DNA from: Actinomycetes bacterium
GTDB lineage: Bacteria; Actinomycetota; Actinomycetes; DATJPE01
Direction: 5' to 3'
NCBI GenBank assembly: GCA_035506535.1
Contig: DATJPE010000030.1
Span: forward strand, 84,081 to 148,080
Length of the DNA stretch: 64,000 nt
The position numbers and the translations under genes are program-made. Below are positions 55,982 to 63,616 of the stretch, in pieces. Under the pieces are notes generated by a model. That model ran no database searches, was not told the DNA's origin, and saw only the letters and a program-made list of their open reading frames with translations. Positions within the stretch are counted from its first letter, which is position 1, and the number at the start of each line of letters is the position of its first letter.

Positions 55982-56523
55982 GCCTGGCCCAGGAGCTGGT
56001 GGCCGCCCTCGGCGTCGGGCGCGTCGTGGGCGACCGCGGGGACGAGCACGCGGACGTCCCGGCGACGGACTGGCTGCCCACGGCGACGGCCGCTCGCGAC
56101 GTCCTCGGCTGCCGCTGGCTGGACTTCCTCGGCGCCTACGAGGACGGCCGCCCGGGGGTTGCCCAGACCGTGCCGGTCGTCGTGGCGCGCCTGTACTGCC
56201 GGGAGCGCCGAGCCGGCCTGCTGCTGCGGACCGCCCCGCCCCCCGAGGACCCCCTGCTGCCCACCCTCACGGGGGTCTTCGCGGGGGCGGCGTGGCACGA
56301 GCGCGAGGTCGCCGAGATGTTCGGCATCACGTTCACGGGCCACCCGGACCCGCGTCCCCTCCTGCTGCACGGGATCGCCGGTCATCCCCTGCGCAAGTCG
56401 GCGCCCCTGGCGGCCCGCGCAGCCCGTCCCTGGCCGGGTGCCGTCGACCCGGACGACGCCGGGGGGCGCCGCCGCAGGCGAGCCCTGCTTCCCCCCGGAG
56501 TCAGCGAGGCGGATTCCCGGTGA
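55978..56523 (+). CDS. NuoC-like protein (second copy)
   Basis: The 181-residue protein matches NuoC in its core: [20 protein letters not shown] followed by [13 protein letters not shown], equivalent to the WHERE-FG-F-G-P block of complex I. The HPLRKSAPL segment aligns with the end of that block. The N-terminal third differs from the true NuoC at 34006. The C-terminal 40 residues are arginine- and alanine-rich. It overlaps the NuoB-like gene (ATGA) and the NuoI-like gene (GTGA), so the three are one translational unit. It has no cofactor motif and presumably acts as scaffold. Confidence 0.83.
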   Translation: MSLAQELVAALGVGRVVGDRGDEHADVPATDWLPTATAARDVLGCRWLDFLGAYEDGRPGVAQTVPVVVARLYCRERRAGLLLRTAPPPEDPLLPTLTGVFAGAAWHEREVAEMFGITFTGHPDPRPLLLHGIAGHPLRKSAPLAARAARPWPGAVDPDDAGGRRRRRALLPPGVSEADSR

Positions 56524-57014
56524 GCGCCGACCGACCCCCCGGCTCCCGGGGCTCCATCGCCTTGGACCCCGGGGCCTGCACCGTGTGCATGCTCTGCGTC
56601 CGGGACTGCCCCTGCTGGTGCATCCACGTCGAGGGCCACGCCGAGGCGTCCGCCGCCGGCCCCACCGGGCCGGCGGGACGCCCCACGTCCCGCTCCCGGA
56701 CCCTCGTCCTCGACCGGTTCGCCATCGACTTCGGACTGTGCATGTACTGCGGCATCTGCGTCGAGGTGTGTCCCTTCGACGCACTCTTCTGGGCCGCCAC
56801 TCCCGTGCCGGCCGTGGCCAGGGACGCGTCGCTCGTGCTCGAGGCGGACGTGCTGAGCGCGGGGCTCGCGGGGGTCGCGCCCGAGCGGCGCGTGGGCGGA
56901 GCGCGTACCCCGTTGCCCGATGTCGCCTCGGACCGCGATCCTGGGGGGAAGGCGGCGAGGAACGAACCGCGGGAGCGTGGCGTTGACCCGATGAACGGCC
57001 GGAACCGGCCGTAG
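56520..57014 (+). CDS. NuoI-like 2[4Fe-4S] ferredoxin-type protein (second copy)
   Basis: The 164-residue protein has two four-cysteine motifs: [20 protein letters not shown] and [18 protein letters not shown]. They are separated by a low-complexity glycine/proline/threonine loop. Two extra cysteines occur in the first motif (CPCWC). It lacks the N-terminal amphipathic arm by which true NuoI lies on the membrane, so it is likely soluble. It starts with a GTG overlapping the NuoC-like stop. The C-terminal 65 residues have no recognised fold. It could carry electrons between KorAB ferredoxin chemistry and the NuoB-like centre. Its stop codon is inside the htpX ribosome-binding site. Confidence 0.83.
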   Translation: MSADRPPGSRGSIALDPGACTVCMLCVRDCPCWCIHVEGHAEASAAGPTGPAGRPTSRSRTLVLDRFAIDFGLCMYCGICVEVCPFDALFWAATPVPAVARDASLVLEADVLSAGLAGVAPERRVGGARTPLPDVASDRDPGGKAARNEPRERGVDPMNGRNRP

Positions 57015-57026
57015 GAGGGGATCTCG

Positions 57027-57890
57027 GTGCACCACCACAACCGGCTCAAGACGACGGTCCTGCTGGCCGGCCTGTCGGCGCTCCTGCTCGTCGCGGGCTA
57101 CCTGATCGGCGGCTCGGGCGGCCTGGTGGTCGCGTTCCTGATGTCGCTCGGCATCAACGCGTTCACCTACTTCAACAGCGACAAGCTCGCGCTGCGGTCG
57201 ATGCGCGCCTACCCGGTGACGGCGCAGGAGCAGCCGCGCGTCTACCGCATCGTCAACGAGCTGTCGACGAGCGCCGGTCAGCCGATGCCACGCCTGTACG
57301 TCTCCCCGACGAACGCCCCCAACGCGTTCGCGACGGGCCGCAGCCCCGAGCACGCGGCGGTGTGCTGCACGCAGGGGATCCTCGACCTGCTCGACGACCG
57401 CGAGCTGCGAGGCGTCCTCGGCCACGAGCTCTCCCACGTCTACAACCGCGACATCCTGACCGCGTCGGTCGCGGCGACGCTCGCCAGCGCGATCATGTTC
57501 CTGGCCCAGTTCGCGTACTTCTTCGGGGGATCGCGAGACGACGAGGAGCGCAACCCCCTGGCGCTGATCGGGGTGGTGATCCTCGGCCCGCTGGCCGCCT
57601 CGCTCATCCAGCTGGCGATCAGCCGCTCCCGTGAGTACCAGGCCGACGAGTCGGGGGCGGTCCTGACGAGGGACCCGCTGGCCCTGGCCAGCGCGCTTCG
57701 CAAGATCGAGCTGGGCGTGGCCCAGGCTCCACTGCCCCCGGAACCGCGCCTGCAGACGACGAGCGCGCTGATGATCGAGAACCCGTTCCGCGGGGGCGCG
57801 GGACGGCTGTTCTCCACCCACCCGCCGACGGCGGAGCGGATCGCGCGGCTGGAGGCCATGGCCTACGGCGGGTACCGGCCGACGCCGTAG
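57027..57890 (+). CDS. htpX: HtpX-family membrane zinc metalloprotease
   Basis: The 287-residue M48 peptidase has the zinc motif HELSH (His133, Glu134, His137) and a third ligand in [13 protein letters not shown]. There are two N-terminal hydrophobic helices and two more after the active site, giving the inner-membrane topology with a cytoplasmic protease domain used for quality control of membrane proteins. The GTG start has AGGAGG 7 nt upstream, overlapping the stop of the NuoI-like gene. It may be transcribed with that trio, but the functional link is unproven. The N-terminus has three consecutive histidines. Confidence 0.94.
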   Translation: MHHHNRLKTTVLLAGLSALLLVAGYLIGGSGGLVVAFLMSLGINAFTYFNSDKLALRSMRAYPVTAQEQPRVYRIVNELSTSAGQPMPRLYVSPTNAPNAFATGRSPEHAAVCCTQGILDLLDDRELRGVLGHELSHVYNRDILTASVAATLASAIMFLAQFAYFFGGSRDDEERNPLALIGVVILGPLAASLIQLAISRSREYQADESGAVLTRDPLALASALRKIELGVAQAPLPPEPRLQTTSALMIENPFRGGAGRLFSTHPPTAERIARLEAMAYGGYRPTP

Positions 57891-57917
57891 CCGGAGGCCG
57901 GACCCGAGAGCGGTGGT

Positions 57918-58406
57918 TCAGCGGTAGTTGACGAACTGCAGGGCGAGGTCGAGGTCAGCGCCCTTGACCAGCGCGATGACCGTCTGGAGGTCGTCGCGCG
58001 ACTTCGAGGAGACCCGCAGCTCCTCGCCCTCGACGCGGACCTTGACGCTCTTCGGGCCCTCGTCGCGGATCAGCTTGCCGAGCTTCTTGGCGTGCTCGGT
58101 GTCGATGCCCTGCTTCAGCGCGGCCGTCAGGACGTACTCCTTGCCCGACGCCTTGGGGTCGCCCGCGTCGAGCGCCTTGAGGGAGATCCCGCGCTTCACC
58201 AGCTTGTCCCGGAAGACGTCCAGCACGGCTTTGACCCGGTCTTCGGAGTTCGCCCGCATGACGACCGACTCGCCCGACCAGGCGATCGAGGCGCCGACGT
58301 TCTTGAAGTCGTAGCGCTGGGCGATCTCCTTGGCGGTCTGGTTGAGCGCGTTGTCGACCTCCTGGCGGTCGACCTTGCTCACGATGTCGAAGCTGCTGTC
58401 CGCCAT
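57918..58406 (-). CDS. YajQ family (DUF520) nucleotide-binding protein
   Basis: The 162-residue protein belongs to DUF520: [52 protein letters not shown] and the C-terminal [20 protein letters not shown] are family hallmarks. Some members bind cyclic di-GMP or nucleic acid, but the role in actinomycetes is unknown. The ATG has AGGAG 9 nt upstream. It is convergent with htpX and divergent from tRNA-Tyr; TATCCT/AGGATA in the gap could serve either direction. Confidence 0.93.
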   Translation of the reverse strand: MADSSFDIVSKVDRQEVDNALNQTAKEIAQRYDFKNVGASIAWSGESVVMRANSEDRVKAVLDVFRDKLVKRGISLKALDAGDPKASGKEYVLTAALKQGIDTEHAKKLGKLIRDEGPKSVKVRVEGEELRVSSKSRDDLQTVIALVKGADLDLALQFVNYR

Positions 58407-58451
58407 CGGGGGCTGCTCCTCAGAGGTGAACGGGTGCGGGTCCGGCTGGGC

Positions 58452-58457
58452 TATCCT
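58452..58457 (+). promoter_or_regulatory. -10 element upstream of tRNA-Tyr
   Basis: TATCCT lies 15 nt before the tRNA 5' end. No good -35 is seen. Confidence 0.4.
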
Positions 58458-58472
58458 GCTCGACGCTTGGAC

Positions 58473-58554
58473 GGCAGGTTGCCCGAGCGGCCAAAGGGAG
58501 CGGTCTGTAAAACCGTCGGCTCAGCCTACGTTGGTTCGAATCCAACACCTGCCA
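58473..58554 (+). tRNA. tRNA-Tyr (GTA)
   Basis: This is an 82-nt type II tRNA with a long variable arm. The acceptor arms are GGCAGGT and ACCTGCC, and the anticodon loop CTGTAAA has GTA at 58507-58509. The T arm is TTGGTTCGAATCCAA. No CCA is encoded. Confidence 0.97.
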
Positions 58555-58561
58555 CGACGCC

Positions 58562-59215
58562 TCAGGCGGGCGCGCAGGCCACCATCAGCTGGAAGCCCAG
58601 CGAGGCGGCCTTGCCCCCGCTGTTCCAGGTCCCGACGAAGACCCCTCGCGGGTTCCCGGAGCGGGTGGCCGTCGTGACGAAGCCCGGCGCGGACGCCGCG
58701 GTCCCGGGATCGCCGACGCTGCCCACGTAGGCGCACCTGCGCACGTCCACCCCGAAGTCGACCTCGTAGGCGCCGGTCGTGATGGCCTTGGCGGAGGCGC
58801 CGCTCGTGCCGCGCGCCACGCTGCCGTTGGCGCGCACGACGGCCCAGAGCACCCGCGGCCCGCAGGCGGTGCCCCCGCTCGACCGCACCCGGGCGATGGT
58901 GCCGCCGCGCCCGCAGCTGCTCACCACCCTGCGCTGCAGCTGGCTGGAGGTGAGGCCGTCCAGCAGGTCCGCGTTGAGCCCGGGCACCTTGTTGGTGTTG
59001 CCGCTCACCGACAGCGGCGCGCTGGTCCTCGAGTGCGTCCGGAGCCGAAGGGCGGCCCCGCCGCCGGAGTTGGACAGCGTCGTCGTACGGCTGGCGGCGT
59101 TGGCCCGTCCCAGCAGCAGTGCGCCCCCCGTGGCCGCGGTGGCGGTGCCGGTCGCGGCGACGAAGAGGGCGAGGTAGGCGACGACCACGGCGTGGCCAGG
59201 ACGGCGTAGGCGCAT
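58562..59215 (-). CDS. Secreted or surface-anchored hypothetical protein
   Basis: The 217-residue protein has an N-terminal signal-like segment (HAVVVAYLALFVAATGTATAA). Next comes a block LLGRANAASRTTTLSNSGG and then KVPGLNADLLDGLTSSQLQRR, a motif that recurs at the base of actinobacterial surface or fibre-like proteins of unknown function. The C-terminal domain holds four cysteines, including SSCGRGG, TACGPRV and VRRCAYVG, and ends FQLMVACAPA; disulfides outside the cell are plausible. The ATG at 59215 is preceded by GGGGG. It is a leftward gene sandwiched between tRNA-Tyr and tRNA-Thr. The name and function are unknown. Confidence 0.82.
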   Translation of the reverse strand: MRLRRPGHAVVVAYLALFVAATGTATAATGGALLLGRANAASRTTTLSNSGGGAALRLRTHSRTSAPLSVSGNTNKVPGLNADLLDGLTSSQLQRRVVSSCGRGGTIARVRSSGGTACGPRVLWAVVRANGSVARGTSGASAKAITTGAYEVDFGVDVRRCAYVGSVGDPGTAASAPGFVTTATRSGNPRGVFVGTWNSGGKAASLGFQLMVACAPA

Positions 59216-59363
59216 GAGACCCCCTGGGGTGACGGGCGAGCGGGTGCTCAGCCGTGGAGGGCCAGCCTGGCAGAGGCGGCTCGGAGGTGGGGCGACCGGC
59301 CAAGCGGGGCCGCGATCAGGGTCGGAACGGCGGCCGGGCGACGTGTAACCTTGCTGCCCGCCG

Positions 59364-59436
59364 GCCCCCATAGCTCAGTCGGCAGAGCGTCTCCATGGTA
59401 AGGAGAAGGTCTACGGTTCGATTCCGTATGGGGGCT
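59364..59436 (+). tRNA. tRNA-Thr (GGT)
   Basis: The 73-nt cloverleaf has acceptor arms GCCCCCA and TGGGGGC, and GGT in loop ATGGTAA (59397-59399). The T arm is TACGGTTCGATTCCGTA. A TAACCT hexamer at 59346-59351 is a possible -10. No CCA is encoded. Confidence 0.97.
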
Positions 59437-59479
59437 CGAGGAACAACCCGGCCCGGCTTCGGGGTTGTCCGGTTCCAAG

Positions 59480-59553
59480 GGCGGAGTAGCTCAGCCAGGT
59501 AGAGCAAGCGGCTCATAATCGCTGTGTCGCCGGTTCAAGTCCGGCCTCCGCTA
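59480..59553 (+). tRNA. tRNA-Met (CAT), elongator
   Basis: The 74-nt cloverleaf has acceptor GGCGGAG pairing with CTCCGCT (terminal G-T). CAT is in loop CTCATAA (59514-59516), and the T arm is GCCGGTTCAAGTCCGGC. The paired first position suggests the elongator rather than the initiator. An Ile-tRNA of CAT type cannot be fully excluded. Confidence 0.93.
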
Positions 59554-59655
59554 CGACGCCCGCGGGGCGCTCGGGGATTTCGCGCCCCGAGTCCCGCCTG
59601 CGTACCCTTGGCCCGCCCTGCGGGCACGCCGTACGTCTTCGAAGGAGTTCTCCCC

Positions 59656-59820
59656 GTGGCAGCGACCGACGTCCGTCCCAAGATCACGCTCGCCTGCGTG
59701 GAGTGCAAGCACCGCAACTACATCACCAAGAAGAACCGCCGCAACGACCCGGACCGGCTCGAGCTCAAGAAGCACTGCCCGAACTGCAACCGGCACACGG
59801 CGCACCGCGAGACCCGCTAG
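59656..59820 (+). CDS. rpmG: 50S ribosomal protein L33
   Basis: The 54-residue ribosomal protein has the zinc-ribbon cysteine pairs CVEC and CPNC (the zinc-binding C+ form), with the usual [20 protein letters not shown] start and ETR end. The GTG at 59656 has AAGGAG 8 nt upstream. It follows tRNA-Thr and tRNA-Met and precedes the MaoC-type dehydratase genes, a conserved actinobacterial order. Confidence 0.97.
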   Translation: MAATDVRPKITLACVECKHRNYITKKNRRNDPDRLELKKHCPNCNRHTAHRETR

Positions 59821-59823
59821 CCC

Positions 59824-60276
59824 ATGCCGCTGGACCCCGCCTTCGTGGGCCGCAGCTACCCGGCGGCCGGCACGTACCTGGTCGGGCGCGAGAAGGTGCG
59901 CGAGTTCGCGACGGCGATCGGTGAGCGCCACCCGTACTGCCATGACGTCGAGGCCGCCCGAGCCGGCGGCTACGCCGACGTCGTCGCTCCGGTGACCTTC
60001 GCCATCGCCGTGAGCGCGCAGTCGCTGGCCGAGGTGTTCGCCGACCGCGAGCTCGGGCTCGACTTCTCCCGGGTCGTGCACGGCGACCAGTCCTTCGCGT
60101 ACGCGCGTCCGCTGGTGGCGGGCGACGAGATCCGGGTCACGACCACCATCGACAGCATCAGGTCGGTGGCGGGCAACGAGGTCCTCGGACTCAGCACGGA
60201 GCTGGTGACGGTGGCCGGCGAGGCGGTGTGCCGCACCTCGGCCACCATGGTCGTCCGCGGGCCGGAGGCGTCGTGA
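59824..60276 (+). CDS. MaoC-like dehydratase, HadA type
   Basis: The 150-residue protein has the hot-dog fold with an N-terminal half like mycobacterial HadA (FVGRSYPAAGTYLVGREKVREFATAIGE; YADVVAPVTFAIAV; VVHGDQSFAYARPLVAGDEI). The catalytic hydratase Asp/His pair is not in this subunit, as expected, because HadA is the substrate-binding partner of HadB. Together they dehydrate 3-hydroxyacyl-ACP in fatty-acid or mycolate-type elongation. It begins 3 nt after rpmG and overlaps the HadB-type gene by 4 bp. Confidence 0.9.
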   Translation: MPLDPAFVGRSYPAAGTYLVGREKVREFATAIGERHPYCHDVEAARAGGYADVVAPVTFAIAVSAQSLAEVFADRELGLDFSRVVHGDQSFAYARPLVAGDEIRVTTTIDSIRSVAGNEVLGLSTELVTVAGEAVCRTSATMVVRGPEAS

Positions 60277-60701
60277 GCCACCCGGAAGCGGTCGAGGTCG
60301 GGGACGCCCTGCCCGCGCGGACCTTCCCTGTCACCCGGGCCGATCTGGTGCGCTACGCGGGAGCGAGCGGCGACTTCAACGTCATCCACTGGAACGAGCG
60401 GGTCGCCCGGGAGGTCGGCCTCCCCGACGTGATCGCGCACGGCATGCTCACGATGGCCCTCGTGGGGCGGGCCCTCAGCGAGTGGGCGGGGGACCCCACC
60501 GCAGTGAGCGACTTCTCCGTTCGCTTCACCCGGCCGGTCGTGGTGCCCGACGACGAGGTGGGCGCCACCCTCGAGGTGGGCGGGACCGTGAGCGCGGTCG
60601 ACCCGGAGGCGGGAACGGCGAGGATCGACCTGGTCGCCTCCTCCGGCGGAGTCACCGTGCTCGGCCGTGCACGGGCGACCGTGCGTCTGCCGCGACCCTA
60701 G
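60273..60701 (+). CDS. MaoC-like dehydratase, HadB type
   Basis: The 142-residue hot-dog protein has the hydratase-2 active-site motif ASGDFNVIHWNERVAREVGL followed by PDVIAHGMLTMALVG, so it supplies the catalytic residues of the HadAB dimer. The GTG at 60273 overlaps the HadA-type stop. Its TAG stop at 60699 doubles as the first bases of the TAGGCT -10 of murB. The pair probably acts in the FAS-II-like elongation system; the acyl chain length is unknown. Confidence 0.9.
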   Translation: MSHPEAVEVGDALPARTFPVTRADLVRYAGASGDFNVIHWNERVAREVGLPDVIAHGMLTMALVGRALSEWAGDPTAVSDFSVRFTRPVVVPDDEVGATLEVGGTVSAVDPEAGTARIDLVASSGGVTVLGRARATVRLPRP

Positions 60702-60704
60702 GCT
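60699..60704 (+). promoter_or_regulatory. -10 element of a leaderless murB promoter
   Basis: TAGGCT ends 7 nt before the murB GTG and overlaps the stop codon of the preceding gene. Confidence 0.55.
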
Positions 60705-60711
60705 GCACGGC

Positions 60712-61719
60712 GTGCGCCTCGCCGAGCTGACCACCTTCCGGCTCGGGGGCCCGGCGCGCCGCTTCGTGGCGGCCACGACCGAGGCCGAGCTGTGCGAGGC
60801 CGTCCGGTCCTGTGACCTGGCGGGGGAGCCGGTCCTGGTGGTGGGCGGCGGGTCGAACCTGCTGGTGGCCGATGACGGCTTCGACGGGACCGTCGTACGG
60901 GTCGCCACCCGCGGGGTCCGCGTCGAGGCGGACAGCTGCGGGGGCGCCTGGGTCGAGGTGGCGGCGGGGGAGCCGTGGGACGGCGTCGTCGCCCGCGCGG
61001 TGGACGAGGGGTGGTCGGGGGTCGAGGCGCTCTCGGGGATCCCGGGGAGCACGGGGGCGACGCCGCTGCAGAACGTGGGCGCCTACGGCCAGGAGGTCGC
61101 ACAGACCATCGCGAGGGTCCGCCTGCTCGACCGTGCCGACGGTTCGCAGCGCACGCTCACGGCCGCCGAGTGCGCCTTCGCGTACCGGTCGAGCGCCTTC
61201 CGGCACGATCCGCGCTGGGTGGTGCTGTCGGTGACCTTCCAGCTTGGGCTCACGGCGCTCTCCGCCCCCGTCCGCTACGCCGAGCTGGCCCGCCGCCTGG
61301 GCGTCGGCGAGGGTGAGCGGGTGCCCGCGGGCGAGGTACGGTCGGCCGTCCTCGACCTGCGGCGCGGCAAGGGGATGCTGCTCGACGAGGCCGACCACGA
61401 CACCTGGAGCGCGGGCTCGTTCTTCCTCAACCCGGTCCTCGACGACGAGGACGTCCCGCCGGAGGCGCCCCGCTATCCGCAGGAGGGCGGCCGGGTCAAG
61501 GTCCCGGCGGCCTGGCTGGTCGAGCGGGCCGGCTTCTCGAAGGGCTGGGGCGAGGGCCCGGCGCGCGTGTCGACGAAGCACACCCTGGCCCTGACCAACC
61601 GCGGAGGGGCCACGACCGAGGACGTGCTCGCCCTCGCACGAACGATCCGCGACGGCGTCCAGGCGCGCTTCGGCATCCGGCTCGAGCCGGAGCCGCGGCT
61701 GGTCGGCTGCGCGCTGTGA
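60712..61719 (+). CDS. murB: UDP-N-acetylmuramate dehydrogenase (UDP-N-acetylenolpyruvoylglucosamine reductase)
   Basis: The 335-residue FAD enzyme reduces UDP-GlcNAc-enolpyruvate to UDP-MurNAc for peptidoglycan. FAD-binding LVVGGGSNLLVADDGF, EALSGIPGSTGATPLQNVGAYGQ, FAYRSSAFRH and the catalytic serine in WSAGSFFLNPVL are all recognisable. It is a type I MurB. GTG at 60712 gives the usual start RLAELTTFRLGGPARRF, and TAGGCT lies 7 nt upstream. It converges with the aminotransferase gene with only 7 bp between the stops. Confidence 0.95.
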   Translation: MRLAELTTFRLGGPARRFVAATTEAELCEAVRSCDLAGEPVLVVGGGSNLLVADDGFDGTVVRVATRGVRVEADSCGGAWVEVAAGEPWDGVVARAVDEGWSGVEALSGIPGSTGATPLQNVGAYGQEVAQTIARVRLLDRADGSQRTLTAAECAFAYRSSAFRHDPRWVVLSVTFQLGLTALSAPVRYAELARRLGVGEGERVPAGEVRSAVLDLRRGKGMLLDEADHDTWSAGSFFLNPVLDDEDVPPEAPRYPQEGGRVKVPAAWLVERAGFSKGWGEGPARVSTKHTLALTNRGGATTEDVLALARTIRDGVQARFGIRLEPEPRLVGCAL

Positions 61720-61726
61720 GTCGACG

Positions 61727-62941
61727 TCAGCCGATCGCCTCGCCGAGCAGCTTGGCCATCCTCGAGACGCCCTCGACCAGGTCGTCGTCGCCGAGCGCGT
61801 AGGACATCCGCAGGTAGCCCGGGGTGCCGAAGGCCTCTCCCGGCACCACGGCCACCTCGGCCTCCTCGAGGATGAGCTCGGAGAGGTCCGCGGAGCTGGC
61901 CGGGCGCCGGCCGCGGATCTGTTTGCCGAGCAGCCCCTTGACCGAGGGGTAGGCGTAGAACGCCCCGAACGGCTCCGGGCAGGTCACCCCGGGGATCTCG
62001 GACAGCATCGCGACGATGGTGCGCCGCCGCCGGTCGAAGGCCTCACGCATCGCGGCGACGGCCGACAGGTCGCCGGAGACGGCGGCGAGTGCCGCGACCT
62101 GGGAGACGTTGGCGACGTTGGAGGTGGCGTGTGACTGCAGGTTCGTCGCCGCCTTCACCACGTCGTCGGGACCGATCAGCCAGCCCACCCGCCACCCGGT
62201 CATCGCGTAGGTCTTCGCGACGCCGTTGACCACGACGCACTGCTCGGCGAGCTCGGGCACCAGGGTCGGCATGGATGCGAACCTCGCACCGCCGTAGGTC
62301 AGGTGCTCGTAGATCTCGTCGGTGACCACCCACAGGCCCCGGTCCAGTGCCCAGCGGCCGATCTGCTCGACCTGCTCCGGGGGGTAGACGGCGCCCGTCG
62401 GGTTCGAGGGGGACACGAAGACGACCACCTTGGTCCGCGGGGTCAGCGCCGCCTCGAGGTCGGCCACGGTCGCGAGGTAGCCGCTGGCCTCGTCGGTGGG
62501 GACCTCGACGGGTACGCCGCCGGCGAGCCGGATCGACTCCGGGTAGGTCGTCCAGTACGGCGCCTGGAGCAGGACCTCGTCGCCGGGGTCGAGGAGGGTG
62601 GCGAACGCCTCGTACAGGGCCTGCTTGCCGCCGTTGGTGACCAGGACCTGACCGGCGCGCACGGTGTACCCGCTGTCGCGCGCCGTCTTGGCGGCGATCG
62701 CCTCCTTGAGCTCGGGCAGCCCGCCGGCGGGGGTGTAGCGGTGCCACCTCGGGTCGCGGGCGGCGGCCACCGCGGCCTCGACGATGTAGTCCGGGGTGGG
62801 GAAGTCGGGCTCGCCCGCGCCGAAGCCGATCACCGGGCGCCCGGCGGCCTTGAGCGCCTTGGCCCGGGCGTCCACGGCCAGGGTCGCCGACTCGGTGATG
62901 GCGGAGATGCGGGCGGACACGCGCCGGGCGGGAAGTGCCAT
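61727..62941 (-). CDS. aspC: Class I/II pyridoxal-phosphate aminotransferase (aspartate aminotransferase type)
   Basis: The 404-residue enzyme has the PLP lysine Lys243 in [49 protein letters not shown] and [14 protein letters not shown]. This resembles subgroup I-gamma aspartate aminotransferases (AspC/AspB), a frequent neighbour of tRNA-Trp and secE in actinomycetes. Aspartate and 2-oxoglutarate are the likely substrates, but prephenate or another amino donor is possible in this subgroup. The ATG at 62941 is the conserved start of [14 protein letters not shown]. Confidence 0.93.
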   Translation of the reverse strand: MALPARRVSARISAITESATLAVDARAKALKAAGRPVIGFGAGEPDFPTPDYIVEAAVAAARDPRWHRYTPAGGLPELKEAIAAKTARDSGYTVRAGQVLVTNGGKQALYEAFATLLDPGDEVLLQAPYWTTYPESIRLAGGVPVEVPTDEASGYLATVADLEAALTPRTKVVVFVSPSNPTGAVYPPEQVEQIGRWALDRGLWVVTDEIYEHLTYGGARFASMPTLVPELAEQCVVVNGVAKTYAMTGWRVGWLIGPDDVVKAATNLQSHATSNVANVSQVAALAAVSGDLSAVAAMREAFDRRRRTIVAMLSEIPGVTCPEPFGAFYAYPSVKGLLGKQIRGRRPASSADLSELILEEAEVAVVPGEAFGTPGYLRMSYALGDDDLVEGVSRMAKLLGEAIG

Positions 62942-63003
62942 GCGCCCATCGTGCTACAGCCGCGGGCCGGGGCTCGACCCGGTTCGTGGCCGGCCCGTCG
63001 CGG

Positions 63004-63033
63004 TTCGACCCCGCCTCCGGCAGGCCGTACACT
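63004..63033 (+). promoter_or_regulatory. Putative promoter of tRNA-Trp/secE/nusG
   Basis: TTCGAC at 63004-63009 and TACACT at 63028-63033 are separated by 18 nt, upstream of tRNA-Trp. The -35 is weak and the -10 is good. Confidence 0.45.
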
Positions 63034-63093
63034 CGGGGCTCTGGTGGTTCGCCACCCTGCGCGAGCCTGCCCGCGTGGGAGCGGGCCCGCCGT

Positions 63094-63167
63094 AGGGCCG
63101 TAGCTCAATTGGTCAGAGTCCCGGTCTCCAAAACCGGTGGTTGGGGGTTCGAGTCCCTCCGGCCCTG
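63094..63167 (+). tRNA. tRNA-Trp (CCA)
   Basis: The 74-nt cloverleaf has acceptor arms AGGGCCG and CGGCCCT and anticodon CCA in loop CTCCAAA. The T arm is TGGGGGTTCGAGTCCCTCC-like. It lies directly before secE, the standard actinobacterial arrangement. No CCA end is encoded. Confidence 0.97.
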
Positions 63168-63201
63168 CTGCCGCACGATCGAGTTCGGAAGGTGAGGACG
63201 A

Positions 63202-63468
63202 GTGAGCCAGACCAGCGGCGTCACCGCGGCCCCCGAGCGTGGCCGGTCGCGCCCCGAGGACGCGCGCGGACCGCGCAGCTGGCCGAGCCGGCTCGCGCTG
63301 TTCCTCCGGCAGGTCGTCGCCGAGCTGCGCAAGGTGGTCTGGCCCACGCGCAGCCAGCTGATCACCTACACCACCGTGGTCCTCGTGTTCGTCCTCGTCC
63401 TCATGGGGATCGTCGCGGTCATGGACCTCGCCTTCGCCAAGCTCGCCCTGAAGGTCTTCGGGAGCTGA
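63202..63468 (+). CDS. secE: Preprotein translocase subunit SecE
   Basis: The 88-residue single-span protein has a polar N-terminal region, then the amphipathic FLRQVVAELRKVVWPTRSQL characteristic of SecE, then one transmembrane helix (VVLVFVLVLMGIVAVMDLAF). It stabilises SecY in the Sec translocon. The GTG at 63202 follows GGAAGGTGAGGACGA. It is co-oriented with tRNA-Trp and nusG. A tandem-repeat spacer separates it from nusG. Confidence 0.95.
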   Translation: MSQTSGVTAAPERGRSRPEDARGPRSWPSRLALFLRQVVAELRKVVWPTRSQLITYTTVVLVFVLVLMGIVAVMDLAFAKLALKVFGS

Positions 63469-63520
63469 GGCGCGGACCCCAGGGTCCGCTCCGCAGGCCG
63501 TCCCGAGCCACGACCGACCG

Positions 63521-63600
63521 CCCGAACCAGCCCGAAACCAGCCCCGAAACCAGCCCGAAACCAGCCCCGAAACCAGCCCCGAAACCAGCCCCGAAACCAG
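63521..63600. repeat. Seven-copy minisatellite between secE and nusG
   Basis: There are seven tandem units of CCCGAAACCAG or CCCCGAAACCAG (10, 11, 12, 11, 12, 12, 12 bp), ending 16 bp before the nusG start. The spacing between units alternates near one helical turn. It lies in the nusG leader, so copy number could affect nusG expression. Confidence 0.9.
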
Positions 63601-63616
63601 CTAAGGAAGCCCCACC

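Noticed and set aside
55520..57014. [NiFe] hydrogenase or formate hydrogenlyase cluster
   Set aside because: There is no large subunit with nickel cysteines, no maturation genes and no membrane subunits; only small-subunit-like, NuoC-like and ferredoxin-like proteins are present.
58473..59553. Integrated element at the tRNA genes
   Set aside because: No integrase, no duplicated tRNA 3' end and no composition break beyond one secreted-protein gene.
63521..63600. Possible CRISPR array in the tandem repeats
   Set aside because: Units are only 10-12 bp and directly adjacent, with no unique spacers and no cas genes.
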